Part shown: positions 44,701-54,475 of the stretch, piece after piece
Position numbering within the stretch: position 1 is the first letter of the stretch
Layout of the letters: each line of letters begins with the position of its first letter
Assembly (NCBI RefSeq): GCF_027744825.2
Contig: NC_071334.1
Location: 42,323,437 to 42,387,436 of the forward strand
Length of the DNA stretch: 64,000 nucleotides
Origin: Synchiropus splendidus
Lineage: Eukaryota > Chordata > Actinopteri > Syngnathiformes > Callionymidae
Reading direction: 5' to 3'
The notes under the pieces: model-generated
Seen by the model: the letters and a program-made list of their open reading frames with translations, nothing else
Told to the model about the DNA's origin: nothing
Databases searched by the model: none
Position numbers and translations under genes: made by a program

Positions 44701-47700
44701 ATCCACTGGTCCCAGCGGGTTTCCTGGTCCTGCTGTAAGTCTGTACCTGCCACAATTGAAATAAAAAAAAAATTGAATTAATCTGCTCTTGACCAGGGAG
44801 CTGAGGGCCAGCCTGGAGCCAAAGGAGATGTCGGTGAACCAGGAATGAAGGGAGAAGCAGGAGCTCCTGGACCACAGGGACTCGCTGGAATCCCTGGCAC
44901 ACAGGTATGAGTTGGGCATGAACATGGTGAACAGGCTCTTTGAAATTAAAACTGCTGCTGAATTCTGAGTGGAAACAAAAGACCAACTGCTTTGTACAGG
45001 TTGTATTCGAGATATTCTCACTGTGCATATGTTTTCAGGGGCCGGTCGGTGTAACTGGACTGAAAGGTGGAAGAGGAACTCAGGGTCCAACAGTAAGTTT
45101 AAGTCATTGTAGCCCAGGCCAACAGTGTTCACTTCCAATAGTGCTTAGATGACGTGATGGTGTGTCCTCAGCCTTGTGTGCTACATTCATGCTCCCTTTA
45201 CGTACAGAACTGTACCCATTTCGTTCATTTCAAATGTTGTTACTGTCTCTGATCACATGCTTCCATGCGTTCGTTACGTTGGTATTGCTGTTCACTAATA
45301 CATCCACCAGGTGGAGCAGCCCAGTGTAAAAAGTTTATGACAACAACAAACTCCAAAACCACCATGGCGACTGTGGAAAAAGTATTGATCATGTACATCA
45401 TGCACAAAAGGGGAAAATGGAGGCAGTGTTGTAGGAGGCGGTGGTTGGTGAGGCAATAGGACGGAGGACCGAGAATTTCCGCCAGTCTCCTTTGTGTCTC
45501 ATTATATCAGGTATATATATAGACAGTATATATCAGGTAGTAACAATAACACTGCCCCCCACCATTTCCACTGGTACTGCTTTGCTTGGCATGTATCTGT
45601 AAACTTTGTGGAAATGTGGTGGAAACGAACACGGAGCATGGACTGGAGGCTCCGTGTGTATCTGTACGTAATGTAGAGCATAAATGGGCCTTAAAGCAAC
45701 AATGCGCAACATTTAGACATAAATACATTTTCATATATCCTGAGATGGCAGGTTTCAGTTTGAACAGTCCAAAATCGCAGAGTCAGACTCTCCAGCTCTC
45801 TCTTAAACGCTCCTTTGGACTATGTAACTTTCTCTGGGCGAAGTGCCTGGAGGCGTGTTCTGTGAGTGGCATCACAGCCTCTACTCTACCCTGACCGCTA
45901 CACTATTCGGCAGAAGGGATGAAGGAGTGACCTCGGCAGCGAACTGAGTTCCTTTGTTTAAATCATGGCAGAAGAATGGAATGACAGAGCAAGATCCCGG
46001 ACAAGAGTCACTTTAGGAGATGCATTTACACCTCCTATAGTTGTTCCTACTCGACTTGTAAGTCAATTTTGTGTTCTCTGCTGTCTATGTTGTGTTACCA
46101 AATCATTATTTAAGAAAAAGAAATGTGTTTATGCTTGTTGTTTGTATAAGGATAGTATATATGTTTGCAGCGAAACAGATGAACTGCGGTGCTAAAACGT
46201 AGTATTTGTACCAGATCTATAAGGCTTTCTTTGTGCTTCCCGCGGGTCTTGGGTGTGTTGTCATATCTAGAGAACTTATTTGTGAGATGATAACAAAGTG
46301 TAAGTGTCCGTTACTCATTTTATTGTGTTTATAACAGTACAGCAAAATGGATTAGCTCTGACATTAGCTGCTTGCAGCTAACGTCAGTGGCTAAAGTCTG
46401 CTAGCATTTATCAGACAGAAAAGTAGTCATTACCTGTGTTTATGGTCCATCTGGTTTGCACAAGCGTAACATTTTATATCTCATATTCTGTCTGTAGATG
46501 CTGCAGCTGAGTATTCTGCTCAGCAGACCTGCTCGGAGCTGTTGAGAGACGCTGCCAGCGGCAAATTTCATCATCCCCAGTGAATGTTCTGGAACTTATT
46601 GAAGAAGAAGTTTCTAATACTGACGTCTGTGTCCACAGTCAACTTGAAATAAAATGTGAACTGACATTTTGATGCCCATGCTCTGATCGCTGTATGCTCC
46701 TTATTGAAACACATGACAGTCATGATGTAATAAAGCGAGACCGTGAAAAAAAGATGCACCTTCACCTTTATTATTCTGCAGTGTCCGCCACAACGGTGGC
46801 GCACTGACACAACTCACATGAGAGCCGCCAGGCCATCAGAAAAATGATCTCTTATTGAGATATACTCTTACATGATAAACGAAGTGGAAACATTGAAACA
46901 CATCATGGGAGTGGAGTCGAACATGATGGTTTTTAGCAAACTTTTCCATGTGAAGGAGACAGACCCGTGATGACGCTGCATCTTACAGATTTATTTCTCC
47001 TACAAAAATAGCAGTTTGTTGAGACCAATTCAGTAAATGTCAAAACTTTCCCTTCTTCTTCATTCTGAAAGTGCAGTCGTTTTATTATCTGGGTCCGTCG
47101 GTCTTGCAACTGCTTCACCTCTCGCTGGATCCTGGGTCTCCTCACTGGCTGACTGACGGAGTTTGAGTCCTGATGTTGAATGATACAATAGATGTTTCCC
47201 TTTTCAAGTATAGGCTTGACGGTCTTGTGTATATTGCAGTCTGTGATTAAATTTTTTGCTGTTTCGCTGACGTGAAAAAATAAAAAAATAAACGGGGATG
47301 GGGTGCAGGACCAGAGACCCAGCTTTACGACACTTTTTTACCAGCGCTAAAAGCAAATATTCTTGAAGTGCATATTGCCGCTTTACAGTGAGCAGTAAAC
47401 TTTACAAAACTGATTGTCAGTTAAGTTAAACACGTTTTTCGTGGAATACAGTTGGATTTCCCCCACATTTCACTGATCAAATCAGTATTAAAACTTACAC
47501 CCACATGGCCATTTCTGCCTTCTGACACAAGAAGTTAAAAAGGTCTGTTTAAAAGACTTGGTCACTTTCACATCAATAATGACTTGTCTGCTCCAGGGGT
47601 CCGCTGGTTTTCCTGGATTTCCTGGAAGAGTCGGTCCTGCTGGAGCTGCTGTGAGTTGTAAATTTAAATCCATTTTGAATCATTGTGTGAGTGTTTGTTT

Positions 47701-50700
47701 TTTTTTTCATCTCTGCAACTTGTTAAAGGGAGGTGTTGGTGCTGAGGGGCCCATTGGTCCTCCAGGAAAGCCAGGATCTCCTGGCATCAGAGGGGAAAAT
47801 GGAGCTCAAGGAAGTCAAGGAGAGCGCGGGGCCCGAGGCCCAGCTGGTAGCCCAGGAGAGAAGGGCGACTCAGGAGAGGACGGTCCACCTGTAAGGACAA
47901 GAACAAACCTCTGAAATGTTGTTATTTAGCGCTTAAATGAGCTACCTTTCTCTTGGCACAGGGTCCAGATGGCCCACCAGGACCTGCTGGTACTGTTGGA
48001 CAGCGGGGTGTTGTTGGTACACCAGGACTCAGGGGAGAGAGTGGCTTGCCTGGACCATCTGGTCCTCCTGTGAGTGTTTCACACTTACAAGAAAGAGGAA
48101 GAGAAGAGAATAGAAGAAAATAAAACACATTTTCTCTGACTGAACATTTCCTATATCTAAGGAACTGATTTTAATAGTGTATAATAATTTTGTTTCCCTC
48201 CAGGGTCCACCAGGAAAACCTGGATCTCCAGGAGTCCAGGGGGGACCAGGAACTGCAGGCGGGGTCGGTTCACCAGGAGCCAAAGGACCAAGAGGAGATC
48301 CTGGCCCTGAGGTTTGTCTTATCCACCTTCATCTTTTGAAAGCTGATTAATCAATTGCTGGCCTCTACTTTAGAAGATTGCTTATGGCTCTATAACACCA
48401 TCGACTTTCTTCTGCTTATTCCCGGGTGCTGCAGCCTTTCCCAACAAGAGGAAGAGCACACACAGACATTGTATAATTCAGGGTTCTCACACAAACACAG
48501 TGAGAAATCCGCAAAGAAGAATCTCAAGATGGAATCACAGCTTCCACCTACGACTACCAATCCCCTTTTGTATTCACTGTTGCGTCCAGGCTGCCATCAT
48601 TTACATGTATTATGCTTTATTTGCAAAAGGCAATGAGCGTTTCAAATGCAAAAATGCACACACACTAATAAATAAATCTAGATGCTCAATAAAAATGCTG
48701 ATAAAATAAGTCCATCTCTTTTATGCTGATATTCCGTCTGTAGTTTTGGGACTGACAGCATGGGCGGAGCTTGTCAGATGTTTGGATGGGCGGAGTCTGA
48801 GATGTAAGAGTGGGGAATGTTTGTGTGTGTGACTGGAGTTGTTCAGCAGCTCATTAATACAGCCAATTTAAACAGTAACTGCTGATATGTTCCACAGGGT
48901 CGGGATGTAGAGAGAAATGAGTGAGTGAAATAGCCTGGGGAGAGATGGAGCTTATGGTCAGCCATGTTTGCTTACAAGCGTTTGGCGTCACACATGACTT
49001 CATCTCAACAAGGAGGGCGGGAATATGATGCTGCACATGCCACGTAGAGGGGCGGGTGAAATGAGACTGAAGTGATTGGTGGAAGTGGCGGGAAAGCTGC
49101 AGTGGAATTGCTTTAATAGTTGCGACCGCAACATCACCATCTCCTGGAGGGACTGGACCCAAATAAGATGGAAATGGAAGCAAATAAGAAAATACCTTGG
49201 ATAGTCAATAAGACTTGACTCATTGTGTTCTGTCTCTTCATATAGGGCATCTCAGGTGCAGATGGACCTCCTGGGAAGGACGGCCTGCTGGGAGAGAGGG
49301 TAGGTTGTCTATTGTCACACATCACATGCAGGTCATTTATGGCAAAATCTCTGCTGTTTCCGCAGGGTGCCAGAGGTGATCCTGGTGCCGAGGGTCTGGC
49401 TGGTGCTGCAGGTTCTCCTGGTGAAGAAGGGTCTGTTGGCATGACAGGCAGCCCAGGAAAGCCAGGCAAAAATGTTAGTGCCCATGAATATTATGGAAGC
49501 ATTCATGTGCATGTGTCAATGATCTGCACTGTCATTGTACTCAGGGTGCTAAAGGCTCCCCGGGGCCCACTGGACAGCCTGGAATACGAGGCAAAGTGGT
49601 AAATATAAATGCATTCTTAAAATGATACGAGGCACAAGCTAATTCAAATACTTTTTAGGGACCTCAAGGTCCCCAGGGCGAGAAAGGTGCCCAGGGCGAT
49701 CAAGGAGAGCGAGGTCAGAAAGGCCACAGAGGTTTCGTTGGACTTGGTGGTTTACCTGGAAACACGGTTAGAACAATACTTAAAAATGATCACACTGAAC
49801 AGGGAAAGGCAGGTTGGAGTCACCGACTGTGCTGTTGTTCTAGGGAGCTGCTGGTGAGCCAGGGTCCACGGGTATCGTTGGACCAGCTGGACCACGGGTT
49901 AGTTTGTTCTGACCCTTCCTGTGATGGACATTTATTCAACGAAGGAATCCGTGTGATGAAAACCAGAGAGTTTACACAAAAGGTTTTGATTTTCCTAGGG
50001 TCCTCCGGGAGTATCGGGCCCACCTGGAAAAGAGGGAAATCCGGGACATCCTGGAGCACAAGGAGCTCCTGGAAGTAGAGGAGCCAGTGGGGACACTGGC
50101 GCTCAGGTGACTGTTTGTTGTCCTGGTCATGAATCATGTTTAAGGCTTTAAATAGCATCAAACAAAGCATCATCCATAACGCCAGTTACTTCAGTTGGTG
50201 AAGGATTGGTGAGGATTTCAAATTTGTTCTGCAGAACTATGATCAGTGGTGCAACTGGATCCAGATGACGTAGGCAATGTTCAGGGGGAGCAGTTCTTCC
50301 ACCCCTATCTTGACCACAGCATAAACAAGGTGTACAGATGTCATGCGCTCAAACACTATATTTTAAGAGTTTTTCTGTACGCATTTTTAGGGACCACAAG
50401 GGGAACCTGGTCCCCCCGGGCCTCCGGGTCCTCCTGGCCCCCCATCTGCCCGAGGCGACAACCTCTTTGTGGCTCCAGCTGATTACGAGAATGTGGGTGT
50501 TCCTGAAGGTGAAGAGTTCATCAAGGGAGAGCTGGAGGTGGATCTCCCTCAGCCTCCAGAGTTCAACCAGGATGAGGCCCGACCTAACAAGAGTCCGAAC
50601 ACAGGCGTCTACGCCTCACTCAAGACCCTCCGAGGTCACTTGCAAGACCTCCGGAGTCCCGACGGCAGCAAAATGAATCCCGCGAAAACCTGCCAGGACA

Positions 50701-52307
50701 TCAAGCAGTGCTACCCAGGGAAGAAGAGCGGTGAGCGCTTCACTTCCTCTCAGCCACAGTATGAAGCTTGATTTATTCTGCTGTAATCAATAACAGATAT
50801 ACGTATTTATCTCCCTATGATTCAGGTGAATACTGGATCGATCCAAACCAGGGGAGCCCTAAAGATGCCATCAGGGTCTTCTGCAACATGGAACTTGGAG
50901 AAACCTGCATCTCCGCGAACCCCAACAGCATTCCTCGCAAATCCTGGTGGACCAAGTCGAGTCCGAGTGCCAACAAGCCAGTCTGGTTTGCAGCCGACAT
51001 GAACGGTGGATCCAGGGTGAGTGCACCTCTTTATTTACCTTTTAAATAGCTGTACAGTTTGATGCAGCTGCCAGTAAACTCATCATAGTTATCATCTTTG
51101 ACATAAAAAGTTGAATATTAAGAAGTGGGCAGCACATCCATGAGTTTACCAGTGCTCTAGACCAGTGGCGGTCCTACGCTGAATGACTCCCTCATGTTTT
51201 ATATAACATGTATTTATAATAACACGTATGAGTGACTGAGCAATCCAAAGTGTAGTGTCATTTTGCGCTATATGGAGGATCCCCATCCGTCTTCAGAGGT
51301 GAACTGTCTGCTGAAGCCTTGCAGCACTTTGGGCGCAGCCTCCCCTGTCTCCAGTTTGACTGTCTACTGTTAGAGTGACAGTCAAAAAATATGCGCCACC
51401 ATCCACGTCGCCCTCCCTCTAATGCCGCTCTGGACAGCTGCACGGTTCGCCCGTGCCTAAAACCGCCACTGCTCACTGCAACACTGTGACACTGAGCTAT
51501 GATAAGCAACTGTATGTGGTTCCGATCACTTGTAATTGACAAGCAAACTACTGAAACAAACTCCCCCGTCAGTAGTGATGGCTAAATGAGGTATCATGAA
51601 GCAGTATTGCAGGGTTTATGAAAGGAATTATGTGAGGTTTCACTGAATTAGTCCATGTACTCCCAGTCCAAACATTTTACAGCAGACAGCGCCATCTGGT
51701 GGCCTGTGAAAATCAGGAAGCTGTGTCATGAAACCTCATCTACCCATCACTAATTTGGATCTGTTGTCATGATCCTGATATCTTTGGGGATGGCAGATGG
51801 TTCCTCCTAAGATGAAGCAAAATGCTAACATTTGTTCTCAGTTCCGCTATGGGAATCCTGAGGAGCTGCCAAATGCAGCAGCAGTCCAACTGAAGCTGCT
51901 GCAGCTGCTGTCCAAAGAGTCGCACCAGAACATCACCTACCACTGCAAGAACAGTGTGGCGTACAAAGACGGAAAGGGCAACAATCTAAAGAAGGCGGTG
52001 ATCCTGCGAGCCTCCAATGGTCAGGAACTGAGAGCTCAAGGGAACACCCGTCTGAAGTACACTGCGGTGCAGGACGGCTGTGCGGTAAGTCACCTGCACT
52101 ACAGGACTACAGGACGCTCCCCATTTGAGCCCAATCGGTGAACTGTTTCTTCTCCAGCAGAAGTCGAAGGGTCAGTGGAGCCAAACGGTGATCGAATACA
52201 GGACTCAGAAGCCGACCAGGCTGCCCATCGTGGATCTGGCACCCATTGACATCGGGAAGGCGGATCAGGAGTTTGGTCTGGATATTGGACCGGTGTGCTT
52301 CTCATAA
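26692..52307 (+). CDS. col5a2: Fibrillar procollagen alpha-2(V)-like chain
   Basis: Complete fibrillar procollagen gene; type V chains co-assemble with type I and set fibril diameter in the extracellular matrix. Fifty-five coding exons join in frame to about 1573 aa (human COL5A2 1499): signal peptide, two VWC domains, short N-terminal helix, main helix of exactly 1014 residues (338 Gly-X-Y, no glycine lost), and C-propeptide. The extra length equals the second VWC exon (75 aa). Helix exons are 45, 54, 99, 108 and 162 bp, the fibrillar pattern. The C-propeptide has seven cysteines and NQGS where alpha-1(I) has NQGC, as in alpha-2(V), and ends GPVCFS. NEKSAGL and the PPGHPTPPG turn before it also suit alpha-2(V). 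Teleosts may have two copies; which one is unresolved. Non-exonic oddities are a GC donor after exon 20 and an NAGNAG acceptor before the last exon. It is head to head with pjvk and tail to tail with calcrl. Confidence 0.88.
29086..29292. repeat. Palindromic repeat copy 4 (collagen intron 1)
   Basis: The left end is ACTGATGGCTAGATG and the arms GTGTCCTAATTTTCAGAGG and CCTCTGAAAATCAGAAC oppose each other. The right-arm core is partly preserved as ACATCTGGTGGCC; the left-arm core reads TCACTAGATGGTG and is degraded. Confidence 0.75.
29338..29387. repeat. Near-perfect 23-bp inverted repeat with 4-nt loop
   Basis: The arm at 29338-29360 is the reverse complement of 29365-29387 at 22 of 23 positions, separated by TGAT. 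The arms contain CTAATTCCTCCATGTAG and its complement. It lies 45 bp from a palindromic repeat copy and could be a tiny element or a replication-slippage product. Confidence 0.85.
29890..30245 (+). mobile_element. LINE 3' end fragment, copy 2
   Basis: The plus strand, read as protein, keeps phrases resembling the C-terminal part of a teleost LINE reverse-transcriptase ORF, and it ends in ATAAGCGGGTGAGCATGGAT followed by GGATGG. That 3' terminus (GGATAAGCGG and then ATGGATGG units) is one I recall from abundant fish LINE families of the L2/CR1 type. Frameshifts make it non-functional. Family assignment is from memory. Confidence 0.55.
31785..32065. repeat. Dispersed repeat family R2, copy 2
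   Basis: Colinear with 4355-4645; shared blocks include CTTTCCTCATGCAAA, GCTCAACAACATGCT and AACATCTTCCTTTAAG. Located in collagen intron 1. Confidence 0.6.
34351..34548 (+). other. col5a2: Collagen exon 2: first VWC domain
   Basis: Sixty-six codons encode a complete von Willebrand factor type C domain with ten cysteines: [38 protein letters not shown] domains in fibrillar procollagen N-propeptides bind BMP/TGF-beta-type ligands. The exon is phase 1 at both ends, so it can be included or skipped without frame change. Confidence 0.9.
34628..34852 (+). other. col5a2: Collagen exon 3: second, tandem VWC domain
   Basis: Seventy-five codons encode another full ten-cysteine VWC domain: [34 protein letters not shown]. 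It is separated from the first by an intron of only 79 nt and is also phase 1-1. The acceptor (GTGCCAATAG) has a poor pyrimidine tract. The domain looks intact, with no stop or lost cysteine. It could be constitutive or mutually exclusive with exon 2. Confidence 0.88.
34885..35101. repeat. Palindromic repeat copy 5 (collagen intron 3)
   Basis: Runs from TTAGTGATACAG-like left end to TACTCATCACTAG at the right. The right arm GAGCGCCATCTGGTGGCCTC fits the CTCF core in reverse; the left-arm core is mutated (CCACCAGACGGTGC). Confidence 0.8.
35179..36961 (+). other. col5a2: Collagen exons 4-9: N-terminal minor helix and hinge
   Basis: Exons 35179-35195, 35312-35344, 35426-35458, 36527-36580, 36707-36799 and 36884-36961. 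They encode AFMGYK, a short Gly-X-Y region ([22 protein letters not shown], then the GPPGAQG segment and a 31-codon block) and a non-collagenous hinge rich in Ser, Gln and Met ending QTR. The hinge is where fibrillar collagens are cut by N-proteinase and where the cross-linking telopeptide lies. Confidence 0.82.
37813..38032. repeat. Palindromic repeat copy 6 (collagen intron 12), best-preserved
   Basis: Runs from TGGTGATGGG to CCCATCACTA. Both arms keep a full CTCF-like core: forward at 37864-37877 (CCACCAGATGGCGC) and reverse at 37947-37960 (GCGCCATCTAGTGG). Flanks GTATTGAC and GTATTTCC are similar over eight bases, compatible with an 8-bp target duplication of a hAT-type element. Confidence 0.85.
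38672..38807. repeat. Palindromic repeat copy 7, internally deleted perfect hairpin
   Basis: The 25 bases at 38717-38741 are an exact reverse complement of 38766-38790, with a 24-base loop. The left end is TAGTGATAGG. It is a shortened member of the family in collagen intron 15. Confidence 0.85.
39700..40130 (+). repeat. Retroposon-like dispersed repeat in collagen intron 15
   Basis: Phrases such as ATTGCACAGCAGTCAGATAA, GAAGTCTGATTTGCTTGG, TTGAGTCTCTTGGTCTGTGC and CGTCTGCCAGAGGGCAGCAG match a repeat I recall as common in teleost genomes, probably the 3' part of a non-LTR retroposon. No coding capacity is left. Limits are approximate. Confidence 0.4.
41481..41552 (+). other. col5a2: GC-AG intron in the collagen helix
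   Basis: Exon 20 ends AAACAG and is followed by GCGAGC rather than GT. The exon end and next exon are fixed by Gly-X-Y phase, so the donor is GC, the usual minor variant, with the strong CAG upstream that such donors normally require. Confidence 0.85.
45265..45480 (+). mobile_element. PIF/Harbinger-type transposase remnant in collagen intron 41
   Basis: The plus strand encodes [20 protein letters not shown] followed by a RRRWLVRQ segment and a stop, closely parallel to the minus-strand frame at 1663-1995. It is another broken copy of the same transposase N-terminus. Surrounding sequence up to about 47170 in this 2.5-kb intron is repeat-like but not assigned. Confidence 0.5.
45690..47170. other. 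Unassigned repeat-like part of collagen intron 41
   Basis: No collagen exon was found between 45092 and 47597. The part near 47020-47060 shares AATTCAGTAAATRTCAAAAC (R is G or A) with 54583-54610, so at least that section is an interspersed repeat. A minus-strand frame near 46933-47145 has a basic start ([16 protein letters not shown]) but no recognised domain. Confidence 0.4.
51572..51754. repeat. Palindromic repeat copy 8 (collagen intron 53)
   Basis: From TAGTGATGGCTAAATGAGG to CCCATCACTA. The surviving arm holds AGCGCCATCTGGTGGCC, a reverse CTCF-like core. The left flank GTCAG with CTCCCCC is shared, inverted, with the right flank of the copy at 54265-54475. Confidence 0.8.
52152..52160 (+). 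promoter_or_regulatory. col5a2: NAGNAG tandem splice acceptor
   Basis: The last collagen intron ends CTCCAGCAG directly before AAGTCG. Using the first AG adds a glutamine codon; using the second omits it. Both keep the frame, giving 1574 or 1573 aa. Confidence 0.7.
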
Positions 52308-52695
52308 TACACCAGCTGGAGATGGACTTGAATAAGAAAATCAATAGTTGCAATGGAGGTTGGTGTAATGGCTGGACATTGTCGTAATTTATTCATCTTT
52401 TTACATCTATAATGGAAATCAGGCGCAGAAAGGTGGTTGCAGATGAACACCAGGTGCTAAAATGTTCGCCAATCATGTCTTTAACAGCCTCAAAATGTTT
52501 ATAATGAATACAACTCTTTGTTTTATCGTCACTTACGCATCTTTTTGTAATCTTTGGAAACACTCTAGCAACCAAAGGGCTATTTTAAATCCTAAATTAT
52601 TATAAAGTTAGCAACACTTGATTGGATTTCATATGTTTATTCGACATATGACTGTAAATTGAAAAGTGTGTGTGCCTTGTTGACTGTGGCTGTGA

Positions 52696-52701
52696 AATAA
52701 A
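52696..52701 (+). terminator. col5a2: Collagen polyadenylation signal (AATAAA)
   Basis: AATAAA in GTGAAATAAATGTC, 389 nt past the stop codon. No earlier plus-strand AATAAA was seen in the 3' UTR. This is a probable 3' end, although longer transcripts are possible. Confidence 0.7.
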
Positions 52702-52858
52702 TGTCTCTCGAGAGTCCCTGTGCAAGTCATATACCAACAACTGATCGATACACTTTTAGCCAGGACTCTGCGGTCAGGCTCACCACTAGAGGGCGACACA
52801 ATCAAGCAAATCTTGCGACATCATTGTCAACCACTGTCAATTCACTTCTATATTTTGC

Positions 52859-52915
<57 letters not shown>
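52859..52915. repeat. (TA)n microsatellite
   Basis: About 28 TA units directly flanked by GCGTATAT and ATACGCG, so the whole tract is palindromic and could extrude as a cruciform. Confidence 0.95.
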
Positions 52916-52916
<1 letters not shown>

Positions 52917-54264
52917 GCGTATATTGCGTATATTACAACTTGTGCTGGATAGTTAGTGCTGGTGATTTTGTATGTGATCAGAAACAACGTCCCAGAATAT
53001 ATGTTGTTTTATTCCACATTTCTAGTCAGAATCCTCAGAAAATCATAAACTTGGTGGAATCCTCAAACAAAAGTGCTGTGGATCCATCTACGGATAATCC
53101 ACATGTTCACAGACCAGATCACAAACACCATTTCATCGTGTTTTTAACCCAAGAGGGTTAAATTGTTAAATGTGTTAATTGTTGTGGGATACAAGCAAAC
53201 AAATCCATATTACTGTTCAAGTTTCTCTGGATCTTTCCCATATCATGTGTCTCTTCACTCTGTGTGTGAGGGTGAGGGGAGAAAGAAGGCGTCGTCTTAG
53301 GAAGACACAAGCTAAAGTTCAACCAGCACATGTTTCTGGGTCAACCTTTTTCTGTGTGCACGTTGAGAGACGCAACACGTTTCTCACTTCCTGCCACCTC
53401 GACTCTGGCCACATCTGTCCAGCGCCAGAACAATTTTTAGACACTTGCTATTCTCATACTTTGGAAATATATAATCACCAGTGTTGGACATGACTCTTTG
53501 GTCTGAAGCTGAACACTGAAGTGGGAATGATGTTTAATGATGATTTAATATTCGAGTGGAGAAAAAGTCTCTCTGTGAAACAGCTCAACCTTTTATTGCA
53601 TCGATACATCCTCACCCAAGCAGCAGCGACCCTGGGAAGACTTGGCAGCTACGCCCAGATCCTGACCAGGGTGTCTCCTGTTCGCAGAGGAGCCTCAATG
53701 AGCTTTCCCAGCTACTCCTTTTCCTTCCTGCGCCCCCTACAGCCACGCCTTGGCTCAACCTTTGCATAAACACTTGAAGCACTGTCAGGGAAGAGCAAGA
53801 TGCTTGATGATCTTATGACAATGTGTATAAGTTCAGAACATAGATCTTAGACTGTGAGGATCCGTCAACTCAGATAAATAAAAATAATATTTGGCATTTT
53901 GCGTTGAAGTGCATGGGGTGAGGTATTCCAGGAGGAATTGTGTGGTTTTGACGTCCCACCATTTTCCCAGATCTTAGGAGGAGCCATCGCCTGGTGGCAG
54001 TCGGCGCAACAATAGCAGGAAACAGAGAGAAGAGCCGGGGAGTTCCTGTTGGCAGGGCCATGCATGTGGAAAGAGTCCAGGAGGAACTGAGCTCTTCAAA
54101 ACTGTTTTGGTGTTCAGAGTGGTTTAGATTGATTTTTGAAATGTTGGAGGATGATCTGGCATGGAAACAGGTCCCACAACTGTCTGCTCTGCTAGAACTC
54201 ATTTTTACCCCTGGAACACTTGGAATCCTGCAAGATCCACTGTGATAAAATGAAGAGGAAACTC

Positions 54265-54475
54265 TAGTGAGGTTTCATGAAACAGTGTCCTGATTTTCAG
54301 AGGCCACCAGATGGCGCTGTCTACTGTAAAATGGTTGGACTTCAACAACATATTCAAAGAAACCTTGCATCAGTTCTAAACCAAGAGCGCCATCTAGTGA
54401 CCTCTGAAAATTAGGATGCTGTTTCATCAACCCTGCGACACTGCTTCATGATACCTCATCTATCCATCGCTACTG
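54265..54475. repeat. Palindromic repeat copy 9
   Basis: The left arm holds a forward CTCF-like core at 54304-54317 (CCACCAGATGGCGC). The right arm, GCGCCATCTAGTGACC, has one mismatch to the core. The right flank CTACTGACGGGGGACTTTG matches, inverted, the left flank of the 51572 copy. Confidence 0.85.

Larger units (their letters stand above)
37020..50444 (+). other. col5a2: Collagen exons 10-52: main triple helix (1014 residues)
   Basis: Exon starts and ends: 37020-37064, 37185-37238, 37696-37749, 38086-38139, 38283-38336, 38408-38461, 40815-40859, 40939-40992, 41054-41098, 41179-41232, 41382-41480, 41553-41597, 41673-41771, 41835-41888, 42008-42115, 42413-42466, 42575-42673, 42764-42817, 42892-42990, 43068-43121, 43194-43247, 43315-43368, 43441-43494, 43777-43821, 43890-43988, 44048-44155, 44225-44278, 44357-44410, 44552-44605, 44681-44734, 44797-44904, 45039-45092, 47597-47650, 47729-47890, 47962-48069, 48204-48311, 49246-49299, 49366-49473, 49545-49598, 49659-49766, 49844-49897, 49999-50106, then the start of 50391-50730. 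Every exon begins with a Gly codon in phase 0, and the sum is 338 triplets without interruption. Confidence 0.9.
50391..52307 (+). other. col5a2: Collagen exons 52-55: C-telopeptide and C-propeptide
   Basis: Exons 50391-50730, 50826-51016, 51842-52084 and 52158 or 52161-52307. The first ends the helix with [12 protein letters not shown] and continues into the telopeptide and an acidic linker, then LRSPDGSK and TCQDIKQC. The fibrillar C-propeptide (COLF1) trimerisation module follows: [45 protein letters not shown] and GPVCFS. Cys count is seven. The asparagine in QNITYHC is the conserved glycosylation site. Confidence 0.93.

Noticed and set aside
26692..52307. Assignment as alpha-1(I), alpha-1(II) or alpha-1(III) collagen
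   Set aside because: The C-propeptide has NQGS and seven cysteines and the N-terminal minor helix has the GHPTPPG turn, as in alpha-2(V). An unusual paralogue cannot be fully excluded.
53521..53777. Two overlapping open frames of 73-82 codons
   Set aside because: No recognisable family and no flanking exons; frames this long are expected by chance.
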